NCBI GenBank assembly: GCA_022071945.1
Contig: JAJVIN010000001.1
Span: 310,001 to 374,000, forward strand
Length of the DNA: 64,000 nucleotides
From: Thermoanaerobaculia bacterium
GTDB taxonomy: Bacteria; Acidobacteriota; Thermoanaerobaculia; UBA5066
Direction: 5' to 3'
Below, piece after piece: positions 1 through 8,470 of this stretch. Position 1 is the first letter of the stretch; each line of letters starts with the position of its first letter. A program made the position numbers and the translations under genes. The notes beneath the pieces were generated by a model that ran no database searches, was not told where the DNA came from, and saw nothing but the letters and a program-made list of their open reading frames with translations.

Positions 1-2
1 TC

Positions 3-1529
3 AGAGAAAAGGACCCAGCGGGCCATGCCCGCTTCACACAGGCCGTCGCCCACCTCCTCATGGGTCTGGGGGGCGAGACCGAGGAAGACACACGGGAAAG
101 GATCGCCAAGCACGGTCCGATCGCGGATGAGGAGCTCATCGGGGCGCTCGTCACCGTCATGAGGCAGGACGCCGTCAATCACCGCGAGATCCAGGCCGTC
201 GATGGACGGCTCGCCAATGGGATGTCCGTCATGGCCATGGGTGCCCACACGGGCTGCAACACCGTCTTCGGGAGCACGCCTCCGAACAACCCGCACCCCT
301 ACCCGTGGATGAACTCACTCTTCCAGGATGGCGTCACCGTCGCGTGGCTCTTCGGGGAAGCCTTCATCCAGGATCACTCCCGAAGGTCCGTCGTGCCCGA
401 GCGCCTGGCGGACGCCCTGCTCTCGGAGAGCGATGGCCTCCTCGGTCAAGGCCAGCTCTTCGACCTGACTCACTTCAACGATTCCCTGATGACGGACCGC
501 GAGATCTCGGAGCTCCCGAAGGCCTGGGCGATCGGCGGCGACGGCGGCATGGGCGACATCGGCTTCCAGAACGTCTCGAAGGCCGTTTTGCAGAACCGCC
601 CGAACGTGAAGATGCTGATGCTCGACACGCAGGTCTACTCGAACACCGGAGGCCAGAACTCGGACTCGTCGGTGATGACCGGCGGCTTCGACATGAACCA
701 GATCGGCGCCGCCACGCAGGGCAAGCTGATCGAGAAGAAGGGTCTGGCGGAGATCTTCTGCTCGGGCCACGGCTCACCCTTCGTCGCGCAGGTCTCGATG
801 GCAAACGCCCCGAAGCTCTACAAGGCCCTCCTCGATGCCCTCGAGTACCGGGGCACGGCCTTCGTCCAGAGCTTCACCCCCTGCCAGCCCGAGCACGGCG
901 TCGGTGACGACGTGAGCACCACACAGGCACAAAAGGCACGGGACTGCCGTCTCGTTCCCGAATTCACCTTCAACCCGGGCAAGGGCGAGTCGTATCGCGA
1001 GGCCATCGAGCTGAAGGGAAACCCTTCCCACGAGAAGGACTGGTGGGAGACGACCCTGAAGTCGACGGGCGAGAAGGTCAGGTACACCGTGGCCCACTAC
1101 GCCCTCACCGAGGCCCGCTTCCGCCAGCACATCAAGAAGATCACGCCCGAGCAGGCGTCGAACCTGATCCACATCGACGACATGCTCACCCTCGTGACGC
1201 AGGACGACGTCGTCAAGAGGCGGGTCTTCGATCCCTCGCACCGCTCCCACGTGCCCGACTTCGGGGTCTTCATGAAAGCGGAGGACGTCGAAGGCAAGGC
1301 AGCCTACTACTCGCTCTCGCGCCAGCTCGTCCTGCTCTGCGTCGAGCGGCGGAAGGCCTGGCGGCTTCTCCAGAGCAAGGCCGGAATCGAGAACAAGGAA
1401 TACAGGGCCCAGCGTGCTCTCCTCGCCCGGCTGGAAAAGGGCGAGATCACCCTTTCGGACATGCGGCGCGGCGGCGCCATGCTGGTCAAGCAAGAGGCAG
1501 CGGCACCGGCAACCAAGCAAGCCTCGTGA
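3..1529 (+). CDS. 2-oxoacid (pyruvate):ferredoxin oxidoreductase, C-terminal part (5' end outside window)
   Basis: The reading frame is open to the left edge, so only the last ~509 codons are present. The segment GAHTGCNTVFGSTPPN and the TPP-binding stretch GGDGGMGDIGF followed by LMLDTQVYSNTGGQ match the catalytic TPP domain of pyruvate:ferredoxin (flavodoxin) oxidoreductase. That family decarboxylates a 2-oxoacid with CoA and passes electrons to ferredoxin in the cytoplasm. Cysteines for accessory FeS clusters would lie upstream and cannot be checked. About 330 residues follow the TPP motif; the last ~60 are charged and end in a low-complexity tail. The stop overlaps the GTG start of the next gene. 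Substrate (pyruvate or another 2-oxoacid) cannot be fixed from this part. Confidence 0.85.
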   Translation, partial: REKDPAGHARFTQAVAHLLMGLGGETEEDTRERIAKHGPIADEELIGALVTVMRQDAVNHREIQAVDGRLANGMSVMAMGAHTGCNTVFGSTPPNNPHPYPWMNSLFQDGVTVAWLFGEAFIQDHSRRSVVPERLADALLSESDGLLGQGQLFDLTHFNDSLMTDREISELPKAWAIGGDGGMGDIGFQNVSKAVLQNRPNVKMLMLDTQVYSNTGGQNSDSSVMTGGFDMNQIGAATQGKLIEKKGLAEIFCSGHGSPFVAQVSMANAPKLYKALLDALEYRGTAFVQSFTPCQPEHGVGDDVSTTQAQKARDCRLVPEFTFNPGKGESYREAIELKGNPSHEKDWWETTLKSTGEKVRYTVAHYALTEARFRQHIKKITPEQASNLIHIDDMLTLVTQDDVVKRRVFDPSHRSHVPDFGVFMKAEDVEGKAAYYSLSRQLVLLCVERRKAWRLLQSKAGIENKEYRAQRALLARLEKGEITLSDMRRGGAMLVKQEAAAPATKQAS

Positions 1530-2449
1530 GGCCACGCCGGACCAGCTTTCTCGCCAGCCTGGTTCTGATGACTCTCGTCCACCTCGGATGCCACCGGCGG
1601 CCCGAGGTGGACGAGACCTACGCCGCGGACCTCGCGAAGCATCGGGCCGACCGGCTCACCGCTCTCACAGCCGATTCCGGCTGGCTGACCGTGACCGGTC
1701 TCTTCTGGCTCGAGCCCGGAGAGAACGCATTCGGAGCCGAGGGCACAAACCCGATCCTCCTCGCTGGATCCGGAGTGCCGGCCCGTGCCGGGGTGTTCTT
1801 GCTCGGTCCGGACGGGTCTGTCCGGCTTCGTCCAGACCCCGGCGCCACCGTGACCGTCAATGGGTTTCCGCCTTCGGACGCTCCCCTGGCGACCGACAAA
1901 GCCGCTAAGCCCGACAAGATCGGGATCGGGAGCCTGGCGCTCTCCATTCTCGAGCGCGGAGGGCGTCTGGCGGTCAGGGTGCGAGACCCACATAGCCCTG
2001 CCCGCAAGAGCTTCCGGGGAATCCCGTACTTCCCCACCGACCCCGCGTGGCGCGTGACCGCGATATTCGAGACGTACCCCATTCCCAGAGAGGTCGACGT
2101 GCCGTCAGCGCAGGGCCCGCCGCAGAAGATGCTCGCGCCGGGCCGGCTCCGCTTTCATGCGAACGGCCGGGACCTCGTCCTCGAGCCGTACCTGACGCGT
2201 CCGGATTCCCAGGCCTTCTTCATCGTCTTCAGCGACGCGACGGCAGGGAAGGAGACGTACGGCGCCGGGAGATTCCTGGACGCCCCCTTGCCGCGGCCCG
2301 GAACGGCGAGGACCACCCTCGACTTCAACCGGGCCTACAACCCGCCGTGCGCCTTCACGGCATACGCGACGTGCCCGCTCCCGTCCCGGGAGAACTCGTT
2401 GCCCGTGCGGGTCGAGGCTGGAGAAAAGGCCCCATCGACGGGGCACTGA
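1526..2449 (+). CDS. DUF1684 family lipoprotein
   Basis: 307 residues. The GTG start overlaps the upstream stop (GTGA), giving a short positively charged N-terminus, a hydrophobic segment and a lipobox-like LVHLGC at about residues 16-21, so a lipid-anchored envelope protein is likely. The C-terminal DFNRAYNPPCAFTAYATCPL stretch is the signature of DUF1684 proteins, whose biochemical role is not established. An alternative ATG at 1568 would remove the charged N-region and leave a poor signal. Overlap with the oxidoreductase suggests translational coupling, but no functional link is evident. Confidence 0.8.
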   Translation: MRPRRTSFLASLVLMTLVHLGCHRRPEVDETYAADLAKHRADRLTALTADSGWLTVTGLFWLEPGENAFGAEGTNPILLAGSGVPARAGVFLLGPDGSVRLRPDPGATVTVNGFPPSDAPLATDKAAKPDKIGIGSLALSILERGGRLAVRVRDPHSPARKSFRGIPYFPTDPAWRVTAIFETYPIPREVDVPSAQGPPQKMLAPGRLRFHANGRDLVLEPYLTRPDSQAFFIVFSDATAGKETYGAGRFLDAPLPRPGTARTTLDFNRAYNPPCAFTAYATCPLPSRENSLPVRVEAGEKAPSTGH

Positions 2450-2504
2450 TTTCCCAGGCCGCGCCCCCGTGCCCCGAGGGAGCGAAGGAGGAGATACCCG
2501 GGAC

Positions 2505-3296
2505 TCAGCCGGCCTTCGTCGCGAAGAGCCGGAAGGTCCCCTTGTAGGTCTTGAAGTCGATCCGGGGGCCGCCCCCGTTCACCGTGGCGGTGGCCCGGGT
2601 TTCGTGCCGGCTCTCGCTCCGGTTGACGGCAAAGCCCGCCATGTCGATTTCGCCCTTGTGCGAGTCGGCATCGACGCGGAACCGGGCGGAGGCGGGAACG
2701 GCGAGCTCGATTCTGCCCTTGTAGGTTTCGAGCCGGATGTCGCGAACGACAGAAGACATGTCCACCCGCACGTCGCCCTTGTACGTCTCGAGGCGGAGGC
2801 CACCATCCAGGCGAACCACCTCGATCGATCCCTTGTAGGTCGAAAGAACGGCATCCGCGGCGAGGTCCTTGATCTTCGTCTCCGACTTGTAGTCCTTGAT
2901 CTCGAGGCCCGCCGTTTTGGGCATAGAGATGTCGTAGTGGACGAAAGGCCGGGCCGAACAGTCATTCCATCCGAAAGACCACGTCGACGGGATATCCGCG
3001 TAGTCCGACTTGATCCGGACTACGTCCGCGAAGACGGAGACGCCGACTCGCGTCTTCTCGACCGACTCGCTGCTCGAGGAGCACTCCCCGTCGGCGACGA
3101 TCCGGGCCTTGATCCTCGCTTCCGCTCTGTCCCAGGTCGAGATCGTCACCGACCCCTTGTAGGTGTCCAGGACGAGACGGCCGGTGAGCGGGAGGGCAAC
3201 TGTCTTCGTGAACTCCTTCTCGAGCGTGACCGCCGGGGCCGGCAGGGCGAACAGAGCACACCCGAAAGCCGTCAGCAGAAACCGTGTTCTGAACAT
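2505..3296 (-). CDS. exported DUF4097-type beta-repeat protein (adhesin-like)
   Basis: 263 residues starting at ATG 3296, with an N-terminal signal peptide (FLLTAFGCALFALPAPAV). The rest is a repeated short beta motif in which TYKG recurs at least five times (LDTYKGS, LSTYKGS, LETYKGD, LETYKGR, FKTYKGT), plus related DYKSE and DSHKGE units. This is the pattern of DUF4097 proteins, predicted right-handed beta-helix or solenoid envelope proteins of unknown function. The in-frame extension upstream of 3296 runs through repetitive intergenic DNA and is not credible coding sequence. Convergent with the DUF1684 gene. Confidence 0.75.
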   Translation of the reverse strand: MFRTRFLLTAFGCALFALPAPAVTLEKEFTKTVALPLTGRLVLDTYKGSVTISTWDRAEARIKARIVADGECSSSSESVEKTRVGVSVFADVVRIKSDYADIPSTWSFGWNDCSARPFVHYDISMPKTAGLEIKDYKSETKIKDLAADAVLSTYKGSIEVVRLDGGLRLETYKGDVRVDMSSVVRDIRLETYKGRIELAVPASARFRVDADSHKGEIDMAGFAVNRSESRHETRATATVNGGGPRIDFKTYKGTFRLFATKAG

Positions 3297-3350
3297 GGGA
3301 GCCTCCTCCTCGATCTCTTCTCCTCCTGATACGCCGGACCGGCGCGAAAG

Positions 3351-3515
3351 TTCCCGTTCCGAAGGGCAGGCTGGGCCCGCAGGCTCGGGAGGGGTCAGTG
3401 CCGGTTCTCGTTGGCGGGGCCGCAGCATTCGAGATACCCCGGCGGACCCCTCCGGCGCTGAAGCGCCGCCTCCCCTTCGAAAGGGGAGGCACCGGGGGCC
3501 GGGAGCGGCCCTGAA
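3351..3515. repeat. intergenic direct repeat, copy A
   Basis: Matches copy B (3635-3799) over ~150 bp with few differences. The shared core includes GCCGGTTCTCGTTGGCGGGG and ends in GGGAGCGGCCCTGAAG. It contains a 23-bp near-perfect palindrome at 3468-3490 (arms GCCTCCCCTT / AAGGGGAGGC around CGA). The left palindrome seen in copy B is degraded here. Confidence 0.85.
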
Positions 3516-3632
3516 GCTCGCGGCACGCCTGCGGATGGGAAAGAAGAAGAGGAAATGCCTGTCCCTTGTTCTCCTCGAAGGGACGGAAGGGACGAGCTCG
3601 ACTCCGGTCCCCGGAGCCTCCCTACTTCCGGA

Positions 3633-3799
3633 GCCTCCCCTTGCGAAGGGGAGGCCGGGCCCGCAGGCCCGGGAGGGGTCTGCGCCGGTTCTCGTTGGCG
3701 GGGCCGCAGCATTCGAGATACCCCGGTGGACCCCTCCGGCGCTGAAGCGCCGCCTCCCCTTCGAAAGGGGAGGCACCGGGGACCGGGAGCGGCCCTGAA
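3633..3799. repeat. intergenic direct repeat, copy B, bounded by two palindromes
   Basis: Second copy of the 3351-3515 repeat. It is bracketed by palindromes at 3633-3655 (GCCTCCCCTT-GCG-AAGGGGAGGC) and 3752-3774 (same arms around CGA), plus a small CGGCGCTGAAGCGCCG hairpin just before the second. The architecture resembles a REP/BIME or MITE-like interspersed element rather than a terminator, because no T-tract follows. Confidence 0.85.
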
Positions 3800-3863
3800 G
3801 GAGAAGTTCCCATTCCGGCCCCCGCCTCATCAACTGGAGGAGAATCGCCCCCCGGGAGGAACC

Positions 3864-4316
3864 TTGAGCGAGCTCTTCTCACGCACGTTCCACGTCCGCT
3901 GGGGCGACATGGACTTCAACGCCCACATGAGCAACACCGCCTACCTCGACATGGCGGGAGACACCCGGATGCTGTTCTTCCAGGGAGAGGGCTTCCCGAT
4001 GTCCGAGTTCGAGAGGCTGCGCATCGGTCCCGTGATCATGCGAGACGAGATCGACTACTTCCGGGAGTTCCGCCTCCTCGACCCGGTGACCGTCACCCTG
4101 GCCCTCGCCGGGTCCACGGAGGACTTCTCGCGGTTCAGGCTGCGCAACGAGTTCTTCAACGCGGAAAAGAAGCTCGCCGCAAGAGTCACGAGCACGGGCG
4201 CGTGGCTCGACCTCGCCCTGAGGAAGCGAACGGCACCGCCACCGAGCCTGGTGGAAGCCATGAAACGTCTCCTCCGGACCGAGGACTTCGAGGTCCTTCC
4301 CTCGCGATCCATCTGA
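3864..4316 (+). CDS. acyl-CoA thioesterase, hot-dog (4HBT/YbgC-like)
   Basis: 150 residues, about the normal size of a single hot-dog domain. The N-terminal VRWGDMDFNAHMSN corresponds to the WxDxDxxGHxNN catalytic signature of 4HBT thioesterases, with the Asp as probable catalytic residue. These enzymes hydrolyse acyl-CoA thioesters in the cytoplasm. The TTG start at 3864 follows GGGAGGA and keeps the whole motif; the first ATG (3909) would cut through it. The acyl substrate cannot be predicted. Confidence 0.8.
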   Translation: MSELFSRTFHVRWGDMDFNAHMSNTAYLDMAGDTRMLFFQGEGFPMSEFERLRIGPVIMRDEIDYFREFRLLDPVTVTLALAGSTEDFSRFRLRNEFFNAEKKLAARVTSTGAWLDLALRKRTAPPPSLVEAMKRLLRTEDFEVLPSRSI

Positions 4317-4384
4317 GCGCTTCGCGCCCGGCGGCTCGCCTCGAGAGTCCCGCCTGCCCTGTCGCAGAATAGGGCGACATCAGC

Positions 4385-6964
4385 ATGGAATCGCCTACCC
4401 TTCCCACCCTCCCGGCAACTCCGCAGACCGGGAACGGAACGAACCAACCGGGTTCCTGGATCCCGGGAGCCCGGATCGGTCGATACACGCTCGATTCCAG
4501 AGTCGGGCGCGGAGGGATGGGCGAGGTCTGGAGCGCCTGGGACGACCTCCTCGGGCGGCGTGTGGCGCTCAAGCGGCTTCCGGCGGACATCAAGGACGAC
4601 CCGGAACGGCGTGGCCGATTCCTCAGGGAAGCGCGAGCTCTCGCCGCGGTGACGAGTCCGCATGTGGTCGCCCTGTACTCCGCGGAACACCTCACCGAGG
4701 ACGAGCCCTTCGCGGGACCGTTTCTCGTCCTCGAGCTTGTAGAGGGCGAGAGCCTGGAGACGATCCTGAATCGCGGCCCGCTGGGTACCGAGAGGGCTCT
4801 CGACGTCTTCCGGCAGATTGCCCGGGGCCTGGCTGCCGTTCACAAATCCGGAGTCGTCCACCGCGATCTGAAGCCTTCCAACGTCGTCATCCGGCCGGAC
4901 GGGTCGGCCGTCCTCATCGATTTCGGGCTCGCCATCATCGACCAGATGTTTCCAGCCTCGACCCGCCTGACTCAGGAAGGATCCACCGTCGGCACCCCTG
5001 CCTACATGGCCCCCGAACAGGTCCGGGGAGAGCCCGTGACCCCCGCCGCCGACATCTGGTCGGCCGGCATCATCCTGTACGAGATGCTGTCGGGCCGGCT
5101 CCCGTTCACCGGCCGTTCTGCCTTCGAGATCATGGCCTCGATCCTCAGGGACAGTCCGATCCCGATCGAAGAACGGGTTTCAAAGATCCCTGCTTCGCTG
5201 CGACGGCTGATCTCGCTCTGCCTGGAACCCGACCCGGCGCGGCGCCCCGGGACCGGACTCTCCCTTCTCGGCAACATCCCGGAAGAAAAGGTCGCCGTCG
5301 CGGGTTCATCGACGAGACTGCTCGCTCCCCAGGCCCTCGCGGAGGCACGGGCGCACACGGCCCTCGGGAAGCGGTCCGTCCTCGTTCTGGCCCTGGCGGG
5401 ACTGGTCGGTCTCTCCCTCGTGACGCTCGCGGCCGCCCGGATGATGCCCGAGGGGGCCCGGGGCCGCTGGGTCGAGCTCTCCAGGGTGGAGGAGATGGCG
5501 AGAGAGATCTCCTCCCTGGTCTCGACTCCCCAGACATTCGTCGCTTCCGGGACGGGCTGGGTCGACGGGGAAGGACCTGTCCTGTGGGTCAGGAGAGGCC
5601 CGAACAGTTTCCTCCGCTGGCAGGGTCCCACCACACTGTCGTTTCCCTGGCCCCCCACGGAGGGTGAAGAGCGGGTGATCACCGATACCCAGGGGAAGCT
5701 CCTCGCGTGGGAGCGCTGGCCCGCCCTCCCCGCCAGGGAGCCCGGGAGGCTGCTGGAAAAGGTGAAATCGCTGGCGGGAGTTGCCCCGCCTTGGCAAGAG
5801 CTGGTCGCCGCGGGTCCCCCCGAGTTCTCGCGGGGTGAGAAGGTCCGCGTCTTCAGGGACCGCCTCGGGCAAGAGTTCTCACTTTTGAGCTCGAGCGAAG
5901 ACCTTCTCCGATTCGAGAAACGCGGACCTCGCATCGAGTCCGGCGGGTCGAACCTGGCCCCGCCGCACGTGAGTCTCGGACTCCTCGCCCTCACGGCCGT
6001 GCTGGCCGCTCTCGCGGTGTCACGGATCCGGCAGCGCACCTTCGACCTGGCTGGCGCCGTCTTGTTCGGCGTCCTGTGCAGCGCGGTCCAGATGGCGAAA
6101 GTCATCCTGAACCCCGTGACGTTGAAATCGGGGATCTGGATTCCCGTTCTGGTGGAGAGTCTGGGCTTCGGCGTGGTCATCGCGATGACCTACGTGGCGT
6201 TCGAGCCCTCCGTGCGCGCGGCGTGGCCGGGCGCCCTCGTGACGTGGGTACGCCTCGTTCATCTCCGACGGGCCGGGGAAGCCCTTGGCCGTGAGATCCT
6301 GGTGGGCGCGGCGGCAACGGTGCCGCTCGGACTCTGGCTTCTGGCAATGGCCGTCCTTTCGCCCGGATCGGCCGTCGGCGCCGGATGGCAGAACATCCAG
6401 ACCTTCGGACTGGCCGGCCTCGGGATCCGGTTCTTCATCAATCTCGAGCTGATCCAGCAGTCCTTCTTCGCAGCGGCAGCCTCGCTCTTTCTGGCAGCCC
6501 TTCTCTCAAAGTTCCTGCGCATGGCCCCGCTGAGCCTTCTCGCGGGCACCCTGGTTCCCGCAGCCCTGCTCCTCCAGCCCGGGACGAGCCTTCCCGTGTC
6601 GCTCGTGACAGTTTTTCTTTTTGCGTTGCTGGGAACGGCCGCTGTCTACCGGGGAGGTCTCATCTCTCTCGTGACGTTCGCCGGAATCAGCTGCCTCTGC
6701 CTGTCGGCCGCGACCCTGTCAGTGAGCTCGTGGACGTTCTGGCGCGGCATCACCGGTCCCCTGCTGGCCGCCTCGTTCGTAGCCGTCGGGGTGTGGCAGG
6801 CCTGGCCAAGAGACCGCCCACTCGAAGGGCGGTCAGGGCCGGCGAGCCGTCTACCCACACCCTCTTCCTACCAGACGGCCCTTCTCGTCAATCCGGCTCA
6901 TCAGGGGGAGGGCTCGGGGCGAAGCCAGTCTCCCGAGCGCCCGCCCGACTTGGCGAGAAGCTGA
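4385..6964 (+). CDS. membrane Ser/Thr protein kinase with polytopic C-terminal domain
   Basis: 859 residues. Residues ~29-300 form a Hanks-type kinase: glycine loop VGRGGMGEV, catalytic Lys in RVALKRL, catalytic loop HRDLKPSNV, IDFGLA and GTPAYMAPEQ, all intact. A first membrane helix lies near 328-352, followed by a ~170-residue segment that may be extracytoplasmic. A second hydrophobic block from ~530 to 800 has seven to ten probable membrane helices. Single-pass kinases with PASTA or other sensor domains are common; a multi-helix C-terminus is unusual and could sense a lipid or membrane state. The 3' end overlaps the convergent moaC by 64 bp. A PP2C phosphatase gene lies nearby. Confidence 0.9.
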   Translation: MESPTLPTLPATPQTGNGTNQPGSWIPGARIGRYTLDSRVGRGGMGEVWSAWDDLLGRRVALKRLPADIKDDPERRGRFLREARALAAVTSPHVVALYSAEHLTEDEPFAGPFLVLELVEGESLETILNRGPLGTERALDVFRQIARGLAAVHKSGVVHRDLKPSNVVIRPDGSAVLIDFGLAIIDQMFPASTRLTQEGSTVGTPAYMAPEQVRGEPVTPAADIWSAGIILYEMLSGRLPFTGRSAFEIMASILRDSPIPIEERVSKIPASLRRLISLCLEPDPARRPGTGLSLLGNIPEEKVAVAGSSTRLLAPQALAEARAHTALGKRSVLVLALAGLVGLSLVTLAAARMMPEGARGRWVELSRVEEMAREISSLVSTPQTFVASGTGWVDGEGPVLWVRRGPNSFLRWQGPTTLSFPWPPTEGEERVITDTQGKLLAWERWPALPAREPGRLLEKVKSLAGVAPPWQELVAAGPPEFSRGEKVRVFRDRLGQEFSLLSSSEDLLRFEKRGPRIESGGSNLAPPHVSLGLLALTAVLAALAVSRIRQRTFDLAGAVLFGVLCSAVQMAKVILNPVTLKSGIWIPVLVESLGFGVVIAMTYVAFEPSVRAAWPGALVTWVRLVHLRRAGEALGREILVGAAATVPLGLWLLAMAVLSPGSAVGAGWQNIQTFGLAGLGIRFFINLELIQQSFFAAAASLFLAALLSKFLRMAPLSLLAGTLVPAALLLQPGTSLPVSLVTVFLFALLGTAAVYRGGLISLVTFAGISCLCLSAATLSVSSWTFWRGITGPLLAASFVAVGVWQAWPRDRPLEGRSGPASRLPTPSSYQTALLVNPAHQGEGSGRSQSPERPPDLARS

Positions 6965-7395
6965 ATCGTCTCGATCGTGATCCCGCGGGCCGCGGACTTA
7001 CACATGTCGTAGACGGTGAGGGCCGCGACGCTGACCGCGACGAGGGCCTCCATCTCGACGCCGGTACGGGCCTGGCAGCGAGCCGTCGCCACGATGCGGA
7101 GCCGGTCTCCGAGCCACTCGGTCTCGACCTCGACCGCATCGAGCGGGACGGGGTGACACATGGGGATCAGCCCGCTCGTCTTCTTTGCCGCCATGATGCC
7201 CGCGATCCTGGCCGTCTCGATCACGTTGCCCTTCTCGATCGAACCCGTGCTTTTCAACCGGGCAGCCACCTCCGGACCCAGGTTCACGAGGGCCTCGGCC
7301 CTGGCGGCCCTCCTGGTGACGTCCTTGTCTCCGACGTCGACCATCCTCGGCCGGCCGTCCTTGCCCAGATGAGAGAACTCGAGCTCGCCGGACAT
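6901..7395 (-). CDS. moaC: cyclic pyranopterin monophosphate synthase MoaC
   Basis: 164 residues, the usual MoaC length. It converts 3',8-cyclo-7,8-dihydro-GTP to cyclic pyranopterin monophosphate in molybdenum cofactor synthesis. The family motifs MVDVGDKDVTRR, AAKKTSGLIPMCHPVPL and VYDMCKSAARG are present, including the conserved lysines and the DMCK block. The ATG at 7395 has a strong GGAGGGAG ribosome site; the much longer open frame upstream is antisense to the PP2C gene. A molybdopterin enzyme is encoded at 11.8 kb, a likely user of the cofactor, but no other moa gene lies in the window. Confidence 0.95.
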   Translation of the reverse strand: MSGELEFSHLGKDGRPRMVDVGDKDVTRRAARAEALVNLGPEVAARLKSTGSIEKGNVIETARIAGIMAAKKTSGLIPMCHPVPLDAVEVETEWLGDRLRIVATARCQARTGVEMEALVAVSVAALTVYDMCKSAARGITIETIQLLAKSGGRSGDWLRPEPSP

Positions 7396-7540
7396 CTCTC
7401 CCTCCACTCCATTCAGAATCCCCTCGCCGCGCTCCGGGGGCGTTTTCCGGGGTCCTCTCTCGACAGGATACCCGGCGGAGATCCCAGAGGGCACGCTGTC
7501 CAGATGCAAGCGGCTGCCCGATCCTCTAGACTCCGCGATC

Positions 7541-8446
7541 ATGCAGAACGGCCCGGCAGCAGACGCGCCAAGCGGCCCCGTGATCGCGAGAGTCGCGGCT
7601 CTGTCCGACGTGGGCAGGGTCCGGACGAATAACGAGGACGCCTTCGGCGTCACCGAGCTGGGGTCGGGCGAGCCCGTGGCCTTCCCAGGGGGAGCCAGGG
7701 AACGGACTCTGGGAGAGGCTGGGCTCTTGCTCGCCCTGTCTGACGGCATGGGGGGACACAAGGCGGGAGAGGTCGCCAGCAACATGGTGATCACCACCTT
7801 CACCGAGTGCCTCTTGCGAGATTCGCAGAATCGTCCGCTGGAAGAGCGGATCGTCTCTGCGGCCCGGCGCGCCAACAGCGACGTCATGGCGGCCGCCATG
7901 GCATCGGACAAGCACGGCATGGGGGCCACCCTGACGGCCGTGCTCCTGCGCGGAAAATGGGCCCTCATCGCCCAGGTCGGCGACTCCCGGGCTTACCTCC
8001 TGCGCCGGGGCGAGCTCCGGCAGCTGACACACGACCAGAGCCTCACCCAGTTCCTCGTCGACAGCGGCGCCCTCTCGGCCGACCAAGCCAAGAACTCACC
8101 CAGGAAGAACGTGATCTTGCAGGCCATGGGTCACGCGGAGAACCTCCGCGTCGCCACATCGCTCCTGGAACTGCGGCAAGACGACCGGATTCTCCTCTGC
8201 TGCGACGGGGTCTCGAACTCCATGACAGACGAGGAAATTCGTGAAATCTTGAAGGGCCCCGATCCGGACCTCGCGTGCCGGGAACTCGTCAAGCTGGCCA
8301 ATGAGCGCGGCGGCGCGGACAACCTCACGACCATCGTTGCGTGCGTTGATGGACCAGGCCTCGCGCCGCCGGCCGAGGGCGAGTCGATCGACGAGACGCT
8401 CCAGACTCTCCAGGACTTCGGCCCCAATCACGCCTCGCTCAGCTGA
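7541..8446 (+). CDS. PP2C-family Ser/Thr protein phosphatase
   Basis: 301 residues with the PPM/PP2C motifs in order: SDVGRVRTNNEDAFG, LSDGMGGHKAGEVAS (metal-binding Asp and Gly), MGATLTAVLL, VGDSRAYLLR, and the C-terminal GGADNLTTIVACV. It dephosphorylates phospho-Ser/Thr proteins using Mn or Mg and is cytoplasmic (no signal or membrane segment). It is divergent from moaC and sits 0.6 kb from the large membrane kinase, its likely opposing enzyme. A TAGACT box lies 8 nt before the ATG, which could again mean a very short leader. Confidence 0.92.
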   Translation: MQNGPAADAPSGPVIARVAALSDVGRVRTNNEDAFGVTELGSGEPVAFPGGARERTLGEAGLLLALSDGMGGHKAGEVASNMVITTFTECLLRDSQNRPLEERIVSAARRANSDVMAAAMASDKHGMGATLTAVLLRGKWALIAQVGDSRAYLLRRGELRQLTHDQSLTQFLVDSGALSADQAKNSPRKNVILQAMGHAENLRVATSLLELRQDDRILLCCDGVSNSMTDEEIREILKGPDPDLACRELVKLANERGGADNLTTIVACVDGPGLAPPAEGESIDETLQTLQDFGPNHASLS

Positions 8447-8470
8447 CCCCACCGGCCGAGAGGGGCGGAT

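Larger units (their letters stand above)
3297..3863. other. 567-bp divergent intergenic region made largely of repeats
   Basis: Lies between the divergently read DUF4097 and thioesterase genes. It holds two ~150-bp direct repeats with embedded 23-bp palindromes (listed separately). Open frames across it are repeated proline/arginine-rich translations of the repeat and carry no recognisable domain, so I treat it as non-coding. Promoters for both flanking genes must lie here, but none is convincing. Confidence 0.7.

Noticed and set aside
3297-3863. long in-frame N-terminal extensions of the flanking genes
   Set aside because: They translate the intergenic repeat into Pro/Arg-rich sequence; real starts with signal peptide or catalytic motif lie inside.
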